A stretch of 64,000 nucleotides of DNA, taken from assembly GCF_000341225.1 (NCBI RefSeq), contig NZ_ANAC01000018.1, forward strand, positions 124,001-188,000, written 5' to 3'. This stretch comes from Nocardiopsis alba DSM 43377. Lineage in GTDB: Bacteria > Actinomycetota > Actinomycetes > Streptosporangiales > Streptosporangiaceae. The notes under the pieces are model-generated. The model saw nothing but the letters and a program-made list of their open reading frames with translations. It ran no database searches and was not told where the DNA came from. The position numbers and the translations under genes are program-made. Position 1 is the first letter of the stretch. Every line of letters starts with the position of its first letter. Positions 36,288-44,543 of this stretch are shown here, piece after piece.

Positions 36288-37249
36288 GCATCGAAACGAA
36301 CACGACGGCCCAGACCACGCCGCCGACCGTGAACGGACTTCCGTTCGTCGACGCGGAGGAGGTCCACCGCCGCATCGACCCGGACCGCGCCCGCCGGCTC
36401 ATCGAGCAGGCCCTGCGAGACGGGTTCGACCCGGCGGACGACCCGGCCCGCTCCCACGCGAACGCCGGATCGGGCCATCTGCTGCTCATGCCCTCGACCC
36501 TGGGCGACTGGGTCGGGGTCAAGGTCGCCTCCGTGGCGCCCGGCAACCCCGAACTCGGACTGCCGCGTATCCAGGCGACCTACGTGCTGATGGACGCGCG
36601 CACCCTCACCCCGCGCCTGTTCGTCGACGGTGTCAGCCTCACCTCGCTGCGCACCCCGGCCACCTCGGCCGTGGCCGCCGACCACCTCACCGCGCCGGAG
36701 GCCTCCCGCCTGGTGGTGTTCGGCAACGGACCCCAGGCCGTGGAGCACACCGTCGCGATGGCCGGGATCCGCGAGTTCACCGACATCAGACTCGTCGGCC
36801 GCACCCCGCACAAAGTGAGGGCGGCCATCGAGGAACTCGCCGGACGCGGTGTCACCGTCGAGGCGGGGACCGCGACCGACGTAGCCGAGGCCGACCTCGT
36901 CGTGTGCGCCACCTCCAGCGCCGACCCGCTGTTCGACGGGTCCATGGTGCGCGACGGGGCGTGCGTCGTGGCCATCGGCTCGCACGAACCGGACCGCCGA
37001 GAACTCGACGCCGCCCTCATGGGGCGTTCCCAGGTCGTGGTCGAGGAGCGGAGCGCCGCGCTGCGCGAATGCGGAGACGTGGTGATCGCCATCGACGAGG
37101 GCACCCTCACCGAGGACGATCTGCTCGGCCTCGCCCCGCTCGTGCGCGGGGAGTTCTCACGACGGACCGACCGACCCAACGTGTTCAAGGGATCGGGCAT
37201 GTCCTGGCAGGACCTCGCGGTCGCCGTGGGTGTGGCCCCCACGGACTGA
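36284..37249 (+). CDS. Ornithine cyclodeaminase/mu-crystallin family enzyme
   Basis: 321-residue NAD(P)-binding protein. The family pattern is clear: GHLLLMPSTLGDWVGVKVASVAPGNPELGLPRIQATYVLMDARTLTPRLFVDG, then SLTSLRTPATSAVAADHL, then the dinucleotide motif LVVFGNGPQAVEHTVAM and VVCATSSADPLFDGSMVRDGACVVAIGSHEPDRREL. Members are ornithine cyclodeaminases or reductases of cyclic ketimines (pyrroline-2-carboxylate, piperideine-2-carboxylate) or alanine dehydrogenases; the sequence alone does not choose. Coupled to the MHS transporter by ATGA (36284-36287). A strong hairpin follows at 37321. Confidence 0.85.
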   Translation: MSIETNTTAQTTPPTVNGLPFVDAEEVHRRIDPDRARRLIEQALRDGFDPADDPARSHANAGSGHLLLMPSTLGDWVGVKVASVAPGNPELGLPRIQATYVLMDARTLTPRLFVDGVSLTSLRTPATSAVAADHLTAPEASRLVVFGNGPQAVEHTVAMAGIREFTDIRLVGRTPHKVRAAIEELAGRGVTVEAGTATDVAEADLVVCATSSADPLFDGSMVRDGACVVAIGSHEPDRRELDAALMGRSQVVVEERSAALRECGDVVIAIDEGTLTEDDLLGLAPLVRGEFSRRTDRPNVFKGSGMSWQDLAVAVGVAPTD

Positions 37250-37320
37250 CCCTTCCCAGCGGCACCGTCCGCCGCGTCCGTCCGGGAGGGTCCGTCCTCC
37301 CTCTCCGGACGGGTCACCCG

Positions 37321-37357
37321 GGGCCCGGCCCGGCGCCTTCCAGCGCCGGCCGGGCCC
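37321..37357. terminator. Hairpin terminator between convergent genes
   Basis: GGGCCCGGCCCGGCGC pairs with GCGCCGGCCGGGCCC (one extra C bulged) around CTTCCA, followed by TTC. It lies between the end of the ornithine-cyclodeaminase-like gene and the end of the minus-strand DUF3592-type gene. Confidence 0.7.
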
Positions 37358-37369
37358 TTCGCCGTGTTC

Positions 37370-38230
37370 CTAGGGGCGGAGGCCGGGGCCGAGATAGTCC
37401 TCGGCCCGGTCCCCGCCTTCGAGGGCGACGAAGATCCGTGAGGTGTCGTGCGGCCGGGACGGGTCGTAGAGCACGGTCACCGGGCCGCCGATCGAGAGGA
37501 CACGGCCCCGGGGGAGACGTTGGATCCGCTGGACCCAACGGCGTTGTCCCTGAAGGTCGGTGAAGGAGAACGTCCAATGCGTCACGGAGGGGCCGGAGTC
37601 GTTCGAAACGGGGAGGGTGAGCTCGGTGACCTCACCGTTGGTGCGGGTCCCCTCGCGCAGCAGCCGATCGAGGAGCTCCCGCCCTCTTCGTTCCCGGACC
37701 CGTGAGAGCACCCCGAAGAGCAGGGACAGGACGAACAGCATCGTCGCGAGGCCCGGCGCCCACCAGCGCATCGCGTAGGAGAACCAGGCGCCGGCGCCCC
37801 AGGCCTCGTGCTCACCGAAGACCGGATCGACCGCGGTGCCCACCATGTCGACCGGAGCCCACAGGTAGGTCGTCGCCCACCACATCGTCACGGCGATACC
37901 CAGGAACCAGAGGGTCACCGGGCGGGGGTGGATGGAACGCCCGCCCGAATATCGGTGGCTCCAGTGGCTGTAGGCGAGGAAACCGATGATCGAGCCGATG
38001 GCGGCGATCGGGGTGACCCAGTAGGCCATCGTCGACTCGGTGTCGGAGAAGACGCTGTTGACCGTCGACACCCGGACCCGGTCCATGATCGCCGCGACGG
38101 CGTAACCGACGGCGCCGCCGGCGAGGACGAGTGTCAGCCCGCCGATGAGGGTGAGGACGAGGGCCTTGGGACTTCCGATCAGTCGCCGTAGGCGGGCCTC
38201 CCGCGCGGCGGCGGGATCGACGGTGCTCAC
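37370..38230 (-). CDS. Membrane protein with DUF3592-like domain
   Basis: 286 residues from GTG 38230, which has GGAGGA 5 bp upstream. Four membrane segments are visible (ALVLTLIGGLTLVLAGGAVGYAV, AYWVTPIAAIGSIIGFLAYS, LWFLGIAVTMWWATTYLW, WWAPGLATMLFVLSLLFGVL). The C-terminal 100 residues are a soluble beta-rich domain (TNGEVTELTLPVSNDSGPSV, GGPVTVLYDPSRPHDTSRIFV) of the DUF3592 kind, function unknown. The frame is open far upstream but crosses the divergent P-loop gene, so the GTG start is preferred. Confidence 0.75.
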   Translation of the reverse strand: MSTVDPAAAREARLRRLIGSPKALVLTLIGGLTLVLAGGAVGYAVAAIMDRVRVSTVNSVFSDTESTMAYWVTPIAAIGSIIGFLAYSHWSHRYSGGRSIHPRPVTLWFLGIAVTMWWATTYLWAPVDMVGTAVDPVFGEHEAWGAGAWFSYAMRWWAPGLATMLFVLSLLFGVLSRVRERRGRELLDRLLREGTRTNGEVTELTLPVSNDSGPSVTHWTFSFTDLQGQRRWVQRIQRLPRGRVLSIGGPVTVLYDPSRPHDTSRIFVALEGGDRAEDYLGPGLRP

Positions 38231-38406
38231 AAGGGTCCTCCGGGCGTCGGGGGAGCACGTAAGTGTCCCGTTTCTCCTGATTCGAGACATCCTATGATTC
38301 GCGATCGACCCGCCTCTGTCTGGGGATACCCCTGGTGGGAGCGCCTGCCCGCGAGGATCGGGAAAACGGGTGGAGGGGCCGCCGAACCTCCCCCTAGGGT
38401 GACGGC

Positions 38407-39474
38407 ATGATGCCGGTGGTGTGGTTGTCGGGGACGTCGGGCGTGGGAAAGTCCACGGCCGGCCATGGGATGTTGCGGGCCATGGCGGAACGGGGCGTGA
38501 CCGCGGCCTTCGTGGACGCCGACCAGGTACGTCTGGCCGCCGGCGTCCTCGCCGAGGAGACCGAGCTGGTCGCCTCGGGTCTGGCCGCTCTCGCCCCTCG
38601 CTATCGGGAGGCGGGGGCACGACTGCTGCTGGTCGCCGGTCTCGTCGACGGCCCCGGCCATCTCGCCCGCCTTCTGCCCGGGGCGGACCGGGAACGGATC
38701 CTCCTCTGTCACCTGAGCGCCGACGCCGCCACGCTCCGCGAACGGATCCACCACCGCGGCTGGGCGGTCGAGCGGGCCGATGAGGCCGTCGCGTACGCCG
38801 AGCGGGTGGATACGGGTCGGGTCGACCTTCACCTGGACACCGGCGGGATGACCAGGGAGAGGGTGGTCGACCACCTGGCCGCCGTGACACTCGAACGCCT
38901 GGGACCCGTGCTCGCGGAGGCCGCGCCTTCGGAGAGGGCGGCCGACACCGCGAGGAGCGATGGGCGTGTGCTCCTGGTGACCGGGCCCGGCGGAGTCGGA
39001 ACGTCCACGATCGGCTTCGGGGCCTTCTCCAGGATGGCCGGGGAGGGGCGCGCGGTCGCCTACGTCGACACACGACAACTCGGTCTGCTCGGCGCGGATC
39101 CGCACGGGAGGCACCTGTCCGGCCTGCGCGCGGACAACGCGCGGGCACTGATCGGTACTCTCACGGCGGGCGGTGCGAGGACGGTCGTGGTCGGTGCGGA
39201 CCCCGACACGGCGCGGTCGCTGGGAGACGAGACCGAGAGCGTCGTTCTGCGAGCCCGTCCGGCGACACTGGAGGAACGACTCCGACTGCGCTCCGAAGGC
39301 GTGGGGCCGCCCCTCCCCGGCGACCCGCGGAAGGGGATCGGCGGAGAGGGGTTGCGACGGGCGATCGCGAGGAGTGTCGAGGAGGGCGCTTCGATCGAGG
39401 CCCGCCTTCCGAAGGCTCGGACGCTGTCCACGGACGGCGTCGAACCGTCCGCCCTGGTGGAGGCGATCCTCTAG
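38407..39474 (+). CDS. Tandem P-loop nucleotide kinase-like protein, second site degenerate
   Basis: 355 residues built of two similar halves of about 180. The first has an intact Walker A, GTSGVGKST at 9-17, then FVDADQVRL, RERIHHRGW and other features of small nucleoside/adenylylsulphate-type kinases. The second half repeats the plan: GPGGVGTST at 193-201, where the essential Lys is replaced by Thr, then YVDTRQLGLLGADPHG, TLTAGGARTVVVGADPD and TLEERLRLRSEG. It is thus a duplicated kinase-like fold in which only the N-terminal copy can bind nucleotide normally. Substrate unknown. ATG 38407 or 38410 can start it; no strong ribosome site is seen, so it may be leaderless. Confidence 0.7.
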   Translation: MMPVVWLSGTSGVGKSTAGHGMLRAMAERGVTAAFVDADQVRLAAGVLAEETELVASGLAALAPRYREAGARLLLVAGLVDGPGHLARLLPGADRERILLCHLSADAATLRERIHHRGWAVERADEAVAYAERVDTGRVDLHLDTGGMTRERVVDHLAAVTLERLGPVLAEAAPSERAADTARSDGRVLLVTGPGGVGTSTIGFGAFSRMAGEGRAVAYVDTRQLGLLGADPHGRHLSGLRADNARALIGTLTAGGARTVVVGADPDTARSLGDETESVVLRARPATLEERLRLRSEGVGPPLPGDPRKGIGGEGLRRAIARSVEEGASIEARLPKARTLSTDGVEPSALVEAIL

Positions 39475-39494
39475 GCCCGGGGCGAACCCGGGCC
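39474..39494. terminator. Hairpin terminator
   Basis: GGCCCGGG-gcgaa-CCCGGGCC immediately after the stop of the tandem P-loop gene and before the end of the convergent SBF-type gene. Perfect 8-bp stem, no T-run. Confidence 0.6.
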
Positions 39495-39546
39495 GCGGTG
39501 ACGGGGGCGGCCGGGGCGAGACTCAGCGGGCCGGGGCCTCGTCCGC

Positions 39547-40518
39547 CTACTCGGTCTCCGGAACGGAGAGGGCCGCCCGGCGGGCGATCACCGCGCAAAC
39601 GAGCAGTTGGATCAGATGGAAGATCATCAACGGGAGCACGTACATCCCGACCTGCTCCGACGGGAAGAGCAACATGGCCATGGGGAGCCCGCTGACCTGG
39701 CTCTTCTTCGAGCCGCAGAACATCAGCACGACCCGATCGGCCCGTTCCATCCGGACCAGCCGGCCCAGGCCGGTGAACAGCCCGAGCACGACGGCCAGCA
39801 GCACGCACGAGACCAGGATGACCACGAGCAGCTGGGTCGGGGGAACGACCTGCCAGAGCCCCTGGGTCACGCCCACACTGAACGCCGCGTAGACGACGAG
39901 CAGCACCGACCCCTGGTCGACCACCGAAACGATCCGGCGGTGCTCCTTCAACCACGGTCCGATCCGGCCGTGCAGGAGCTGACCGGCGACGAAGGGCACC
40001 ACGAGCTGTCCGAAGATCCCGAGGAGGGACTCGGTGGTGATCTCGACGGTCGACCCCAGCAGGATCGCGGCGAGCAGCGGGGTCAGGACCACGCCGAGCA
40101 CGTTCGAGACGGACGCCGAACTGACGGCCAGCGCCACGTTGCCCCGGGCGATCGAGGTGAAGGCGATCGAGGACTGCACGGTCGACGGCAGGATGCACAG
40201 GAACAGGAACCCCGTAGCCATCACCGGGCTCAGTACGGAGGACGGCAACGCGACGATCGCCAGCCCCAGGAGCGGGAACACCAGGAACGTGCAGCCGAGG
40301 ACGAGCAACTGGAACCGCCACCGGGAGAAACCGCGACGCGCCTCCAACGGGGAGAGCTTCGCCCCGTGCAGGAAGAACAGCAGACAGATCGCCGCGACGG
40401 TGATGTACTCCAGGGCGTCGGCCGCCGTCCCTCGGGCCGGGACCAGGGTCGCGACGACGGGGAGGAGGACCAGCAGGAGCAGGAACGGATCCAGGAAACG
40501 GGGTAGACGGGAGAGCAT
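39547..40518 (-). CDS. Bile acid:sodium symporter-like (SBF/YfeH) transporter
   Basis: 323-residue membrane protein with about nine or ten segments, of the SBF-like family that includes YfeH and mammalian SLC10A7. Family features are LLFFLHGAKLSPLEARRG in the second segment, FLFLCILPSTVQSSIAFTSIARGNVALAVSSASVSNVLGVVLTPL in the middle and MFCGSKKSQVSGLPMAMLLFPSEQVG near the end. Transported solute unknown. ATG 40518 faces the LysR gene with only 67 bp between them, so the LysR regulator very likely controls it. Confidence 0.85.
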   Translation of the reverse strand: MLSRLPRFLDPFLLLLVLLPVVATLVPARGTAADALEYITVAAICLLFFLHGAKLSPLEARRGFSRWRFQLLVLGCTFLVFPLLGLAIVALPSSVLSPVMATGFLFLCILPSTVQSSIAFTSIARGNVALAVSSASVSNVLGVVLTPLLAAILLGSTVEITTESLLGIFGQLVVPFVAGQLLHGRIGPWLKEHRRIVSVVDQGSVLLVVYAAFSVGVTQGLWQVVPPTQLLVVILVSCVLLAVVLGLFTGLGRLVRMERADRVVLMFCGSKKSQVSGLPMAMLLFPSEQVGMYVLPLMIFHLIQLLVCAVIARRAALSVPETE

Positions 40519-40585
40519 CCTTCGACTGTGCCGGCAGGGTGTTCATTCGGAAACGGGGATACCGTACTGACTGTCTGCACCTATC

Positions 40586-41476
40586 GTGATGACCATGCGG
40601 AACGAGCTCGACCTGACCCGGATGCGCACCTTCGTCGCGGTGGCCGGGCAACTCAGCTTCTCAGGGGCCGCGCGACGCCTGGGCCTGAGCCAGTCCGCCG
40701 TCAGCCAGCAGGTGCGGCGTCTGGAGGAGGAGATCGGACGCACCCTCCTGGAACGCGACACCCACACCGTGCGCCTGACCGCCGAGGGCGAGACCTTCCT
40801 CGGCTACGCCCACCGCATGCTCGACCTGAACGACGAGGCGATCGGCGCGGTCGCCTCCTCACAACCGCGTGGGCGCGTACGCTTCGGTGTCTCCGAGGAC
40901 TTCGCGTTGACCCGTCTCCCGGACTTCCTACGCCGGTTCCGGGCCCGCCACCCGCACATCGATCTGGAGTTCACGGTGGAGCTCAGCGTCATGCTGCACC
41001 GCAGACTCCGGGCCGGGGAACTCGACGCGGTGCTCGCGATGCGCCTGAACGCCACCACGGGTGTGGACGCCTTTCGGCCGCGCACCCTGTTCCGCGACCC
41101 TCTGGTGTGGGTCTCGGCGCCCGGGGTCGAGATCGAGGAGGATCAGCCGGTGCCCCTGGTGCTCTACCCCAGGCCGAGCCTGACCCGGGACGCGGCACTG
41201 GACGCGCTGATGTCGGTCGGGCGCGCGCACCGTGTGGTCTGCACCTCGGGAAGTCTCAGCGGGCTTCGCGCCGCCGCCCTGGCCGGACTCGGCGTGATGC
41301 CGTTCGCGCGTTCGCTCACCCCGGACGGGCTCGTCGACCGAGAGCACGGTCTGCCCGTCCTTCCGGAGACGACCTTCGTCCTGATGACCCGCGGCACCTC
41401 CCTCTCCCCGGCGGTACGGGCGCTCGTCGACGCGCTCCAGGACGACCACCGGGAACTACGCGTCGACCCTCGCTGA
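40586..41476 (+). CDS. LysR-family regulator
   Basis: 296-residue LysR-type regulator. The N-terminal winged helix is LDLTRMRTFVAVAGQLSFSGAARRLGLSQSAVSQQVRRLEEEIGRTLLERD, followed by a periplasmic-binding-protein-like effector domain (from about residue 95, GRVRFGVSEDFALTRLPDFLRRFRARHPHIDLEF). GTG 40586, ATG 40589 or ATG 40595 may start it. Divergent from the SBF-type transporter gene 67 bp away, which is its probable target. Confidence 0.9.
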   Translation: MMTMRNELDLTRMRTFVAVAGQLSFSGAARRLGLSQSAVSQQVRRLEEEIGRTLLERDTHTVRLTAEGETFLGYAHRMLDLNDEAIGAVASSQPRGRVRFGVSEDFALTRLPDFLRRFRARHPHIDLEFTVELSVMLHRRLRAGELDAVLAMRLNATTGVDAFRPRTLFRDPLVWVSAPGVEIEEDQPVPLVLYPRPSLTRDAALDALMSVGRAHRVVCTSGSLSGLRAAALAGLGVMPFARSLTPDGLVDREHGLPVLPETTFVLMTRGTSLSPAVRALVDALQDDHRELRVDPR

Positions 41477-41527
41477 CCCCGTTCGAAGGCCACCGCAGGG
41501 CGTCTTCACGAGCGTGGCGAAGGCCGC

Positions 41528-41899
41528 TCACAGTGGTTCGACGGTCCTTCGCGGGCTCGCGGCGATGACGGCCTCCAGGGCCTCCACCGAGGCGCGCAGC
41601 GTGTCGATGCGCTCCAACAGTCCGTCCCGTTCGGTCACGAGCTCGTCGTACAGATCCGCGCAGGCCAGACCGATCCCGTCCTCGTGTTGAGCCAGGCACG
41701 GCAGGATGTGCACGATCTTGCGGGTGCTCAGACCGGCTTCGAGGAGGGAACGAACGCGTTGGACCAGGACCACGTCGTGCTCATCGAAGATCCGGTACCC
41801 GCTGGGCAGACGTTCCGGACGCAGCAGCCCCTGTTGCTCGTAGTAGCGCAGGGAACGAACGCTCACCCCCGACCGTCGGGACAGCTCACCGATACGCAC
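41528..41899 (-). CDS. MerR-family regulator
   Basis: About 123 residues from GTG 41899 (MRIGELSRRSGVSVRSLRYYEQQGLLRPERLPSGYRIF), the canonical MerR start and winged helix, then a dimerisation helix and a C-terminal effector part LACADLYDELVTERDGLLERIDTLRASVEALE. One or two Cys (PCLAQHE..LACADL) could take part in sensing, but the spacing is not that of a known metal class. GTG 41926 is an alternative start but lies inside the operator. It is divergent from an MFS exporter whose promoter has the stretched spacer typical of MerR control. Confidence 0.88.
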   Translation of the reverse strand: MRIGELSRRSGVSVRSLRYYEQQGLLRPERLPSGYRIFDEHDVVLVQRVRSLLEAGLSTRKIVHILPCLAQHEDGIGLACADLYDELVTERDGLLERIDTLRASVEALEAVIAASPRRTVEPL

Positions 41900-41915
41900 G
41901 ACCCCGCCCTTCGAC

Positions 41916-41957
41916 TTGACTCTCACATCGATGTCAGAGTCTAGCGTCGGCGGCATG
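41916..41957 (+). promoter_or_regulatory. MerR-type promoter and operator, leaderless MFS start
   Basis: TTGACT at 41916-41921 and TAGCGT at 41942-41947 are -35 and -10 boxes with a 20-bp spacer (19 bp with CTAGCG), longer than normal and typical of MerR-activated promoters. Inside is the palindrome ACTCTCACATC/GATGTCAGAGT (10 of 11 paired, 41919-41940). The -10 box ends 7 bp before ATG 41955, so the MFS mRNA is probably leaderless. Confidence 0.7.
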
Positions 41958-43130
41958 TCGCAAACCCTCGATACACCCCGTGCCACGGGTGTGCCCCGTC
42001 CTCTGGCCGGGGCCTTCGTACTCGGCGCGTTCGCCCTGGGGACCTCGGAGAACGTGATCGCCGGGGTACTCGCCCACCTGTCGACGGCCCTGGCGGTCCC
42101 GGTCTCCACCATCGGCCTGCTCGTCACCGGTTACGCGGCCACGGCGGTCGTCGCCGGACCGCTCCTGTCCCTGGTGACGGGGAGACTCCCACTACGACGT
42201 CTGGCCCTCCTCGCGCTGTCCCTGTACGGAGCGGGCACCGTGGTGGCGGTCATCGCCCCCGCCTACACCACGCTCATGGCCGCGCGGATCATCACCGGGG
42301 CCCTGCACACCACGGTGCTCGTGACGTTCATGCTCTCCGCCGTCCGCCTCGCCCCGGAAGACCGCAGGGGGCGCGAGGTCGGCCGGATCACCCTGGGCCT
42401 CGGAGTGGCGACGGTTCTGGGGGTTCCGCTCGGAAACCTGCTGGCCCAGACCCTGGGATGGCGGTGGGCCTTCGGTCTCATCACGCTGTCCATCCTCGTC
42501 ACTCTGGTGCTCGTGTTCATCTCCTTCCCCCGCGACGAGGCCCCTCGCGGTTCCACCGGTCCGCGCTCCCTTCGCGTGTTGACCCGAGGGTCGGTCCTGG
42601 GCGGAGTGGCGATGAGCGCGGCGGCGGGGCTCGGCGCGATGACACTGCTCGCCTACGCCGTCCCGTTCCTCACCGACGGCGCGGGTGTGCCCGATCGGGC
42701 CGTCGCCCCGATCCTCCTGCTCCAAGGAGCGGCCTGCCTGGCGGGAAACCTCGTCGGCGGGGGCCTCGCGGACCGGAACCTGCCTCGGGCGCTCACCCTC
42801 TCCCTGTCCATGACCGCGATCGCCCTCGTCATCGCGGCCCTCGTCTCGGGGACGGGGCCGGGAGCGGCGATGGGTCTGGCACTGGTCGGGTTCGCCTATT
42901 TCTCCACCCTTCCGCCCCTGAACACCTGGATCGCGACCAAGGCCGAGGGCATCGCGCCCGCCCTCGCGCTCGCCGTCAACAGCTCCGCCTTCAACGTCGG
43001 CATCGCCGCCGCGGGCCGGCTCGGCGGGGTGGTCTCGTCCGGCCCGCTCGGGCCGGGAACGCTCCCTCTCCTCGGGGTCGCGCCGCTCCTTCTGGCTCTG
43101 GTCATCGCCCGTTCCCTGAGAGCCCGATGA
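41955..43130 (+). CDS. MFS exporter of the DHA1 (drug efflux) type
   Basis: 391-residue major facilitator with twelve segments. It begins PLAGAFVLGAFALGTSENVIAGVLAHLSTALAVPVSTIGLLVTGYAATAVVAGP, the DHA1/AraJ-like opening, with LPLRRLALLALSLYGAGTVVAVIAP and a helix-5 motif C region GVATVLGVPLGNLLAQTLGWRWAF. Likely exports a toxic compound sensed by the divergent MerR regulator. ATG 41955 has no ribosome site but a promoter 7 bp upstream. Upstream in-frame codons to 41916 would lie within the promoter itself. Confidence 0.88.
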   Translation: MSQTLDTPRATGVPRPLAGAFVLGAFALGTSENVIAGVLAHLSTALAVPVSTIGLLVTGYAATAVVAGPLLSLVTGRLPLRRLALLALSLYGAGTVVAVIAPAYTTLMAARIITGALHTTVLVTFMLSAVRLAPEDRRGREVGRITLGLGVATVLGVPLGNLLAQTLGWRWAFGLITLSILVTLVLVFISFPRDEAPRGSTGPRSLRVLTRGSVLGGVAMSAAAGLGAMTLLAYAVPFLTDGAGVPDRAVAPILLLQGAACLAGNLVGGGLADRNLPRALTLSLSMTAIALVIAALVSGTGPGAAMGLALVGFAYFSTLPPLNTWIATKAEGIAPALALAVNSSAFNVGIAAAGRLGGVVSSGPLGPGTLPLLGVAPLLLALVIARSLRAR

Positions 43131-43706
43131 CATCACCGCCCCCGGTGCCCGCGGGCGTTTCCCGAGATCGACGTTCCTTTCCGCCGGCGAGGGCGATTCT
43201 CTCCCCGTGTACGGCGGGGCCACCGGTTCCGACCCGAACCCGTGGACGGCGTCGACGATGAATCGGGTGAAGGGTTCGATGGTTTCCTCCTCGGGGGGGC
43301 GAAAAACCCTTTCGGGATCGCCGGTGCGGAGGGGCGCGTTATCGGGAGTGCGCACTATTCCGGTGACGATCGGCTCTCCTCTGGATGAACCGGGAGATGA
43401 ACGCCGTGGGGTCGCCTCTCCGAAGGGGTGATGCTCTTGGAGACATCTACCCCTCTCGTGTCGAACGTGCATTCGATGGATCTCGTGTTCCGAACGGGGG
43501 CACAACTTTTCCGGTGGCCGAATGTGGCCGTTCACGGGTGAAACCGAGCTCCCCGGAAGGATTTTTCGCGGGGTTTCCCGTTTCCCACCGGACGGGCCTC
43601 GGGAAAACGGGTCCCTGGGCCTTTTCCGGCCGCCGAAGGCACTCCAGGATCGGTCACCGGGGTACGCGGCCCGCGTGCCCCGGTGACCGATCGGAAGGGG
43701 TTCTCC
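43131..43706. other. Long leader region of the TIR operon
   Basis: About 575 bp without a credible gene, less G+C-rich at 43480-43580 (e.g. CACAACTTTTCC, GGATTTTTCGCGG) than its surroundings. It ends in the 45-bp palindrome at 43648-43692 and the ribosome site GGAAGGGG at 43693-43700. It should hold the TIR operon promoter; no clear -35/-10 was assigned. Confidence 0.5.
43648..43692. promoter_or_regulatory. 45-bp near-perfect palindrome directly before the TIR ribosome site
   Basis: GATCGGTCACCGGGG (43648-43662) pairs with CCCCGGTGACCGATC (43678-43692); inside it ACGCGG (43664-43669) pairs with CCGCGT (43671-43676) after one T/G wobble position. Together that is 22 bp per arm around one central C. 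The ribosome site GGAAGGGG follows at once and ATG 43707 lies 14 bp after the palindrome. It may be an operator, or an mRNA hairpin that limits translation. Confidence 0.7.
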
Positions 43707-44543
43707 ATGCCGGGATGTTTCATCAACTACAGGACGGGCGACGGCGAGCACGTGGCCACGCTGATCGACCGCGAGCTCGGCCGGCGTTTCGGGCCGGACG
43801 AGGCGTTCCGCGCGAGCCGCTCGATCGAGGCCGGACAGGACTATGTACGGACCCTCGACGCGGCCGTACGCCGTTGCGACGTCCTCATCGCGATCATCGG
43901 ACCGGCCTGGCTGGACAGCCCGCACCGCTCCGACGGGGTGGGTCGGGCCCTCGACGACCCCGACGACTGGACCCGACGTGAGATCGCCACCGCCCTGTCC
44001 CTGGGCACCCCGGTGATCCCCGTCCTGTTCGACGACGCCCCTCGACTGCGCGAGGCGGATCTGCCCGAGGACATGCGGGGCCTGGCCCGGTGCCAGTACC
44101 GCCGGTTCCACCACCGCTCGGTCGACAGCGATCTGGAAGAGGTCATCGAGGCGGTGGAGGTGGTCGTGCCCCGGCTCGGCGAGATCGGCGAACGGCCCGC
44201 TGAGGAGGGGTCCGTTTCCTCTCCGATCGCGGAGGTGGCCAACACCATGCGCGACGTGAGCGGTGGAACGGTCGCCCAGGCCCGCGAGTTCCAGGGCGTC
44301 AACGAGATCAGCGGGACGACCCGCGACGTGGTTTTCGGCAACTCCGGGGCGGTGAACACCGGCTCCGGAACCCAGTACAACGGTTCCACCGTGCACAACG
44401 GAACCGGCGATCAGTACAACGGCTCCACCGTGCACAACCGAAGCGGCGACCAGTACAACGGCTCCACCGTGCACCACGGCACCGGTGACCAGATCGGGGT
44501 CCAGAACCTCCACGCCCCGCGTCACCGTGGGGAGGCCGGGTGA
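43707..44543 (+). CDS. TIR-domain effector with C-terminal RHIM-like motif and 13-residue repeats
   Basis: 278 residues from ATG 43707 (GGAAGGGG 6 bp upstream). Residues 3-135 are a TIR domain: FINYRTGDGEHVATLIDREL, FRASRSIEAGQDY, CDVLIAIIGPAWLDS, and DDWTRREIATALSLGTPVIPVLF, where Glu 92 takes the place of the NADase glutamate. NAD cleavage is therefore plausible. The C-terminus has GGTVAQAREFQGVNEISG (186-203), close to RHIM-like amyloid motifs described in actinobacterial NLR partners, then GNSGAVNTGSGT and three tandem units QYNGSTVHNGTGD, QYNGSTVHNRSGD, QYNGSTVHHGTGD (223-261). One such unit is found at the N-terminus of the next protein, to which this gene is coupled by a GTGA overlap. 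Confidence 0.85.
   Translation: MPGCFINYRTGDGEHVATLIDRELGRRFGPDEAFRASRSIEAGQDYVRTLDAAVRRCDVLIAIIGPAWLDSPHRSDGVGRALDDPDDWTRREIATALSLGTPVIPVLFDDAPRLREADLPEDMRGLARCQYRRFHHRSVDSDLEEVIEAVEVVVPRLGEIGERPAEEGSVSSPIAEVANTMRDVSGGTVAQAREFQGVNEISGTTRDVVFGNSGAVNTGSGTQYNGSTVHNGTGDQYNGSTVHNRSGDQYNGSTVHHGTGDQIGVQNLHAPRHRGEAG
44373..44489 (+). repeat. Three tandem 39-bp coding repeats in the TIR gene
   Basis: Three in-frame units of 39 bp, each coding for 13 residues of the form QYNGSTVH-N/H-G/R-T/S-GD. DNA identity between units is high, differing mostly in the last third. The repeat codes for the same block that occurs once in the next gene at residues 26-38. Confidence 0.85.

Noticed and set aside
43207-43431. 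A 74-codon frame upstream of the TIR gene
   Set aside because: Ser/Gly-rich without motif, no ribosome site; region looks non-coding.
44373-44489. CRISPR-like array
   Set aside because: The three 39-bp units are in frame, directly adjacent without spacers, and code for a repeated peptide shared with the next protein.
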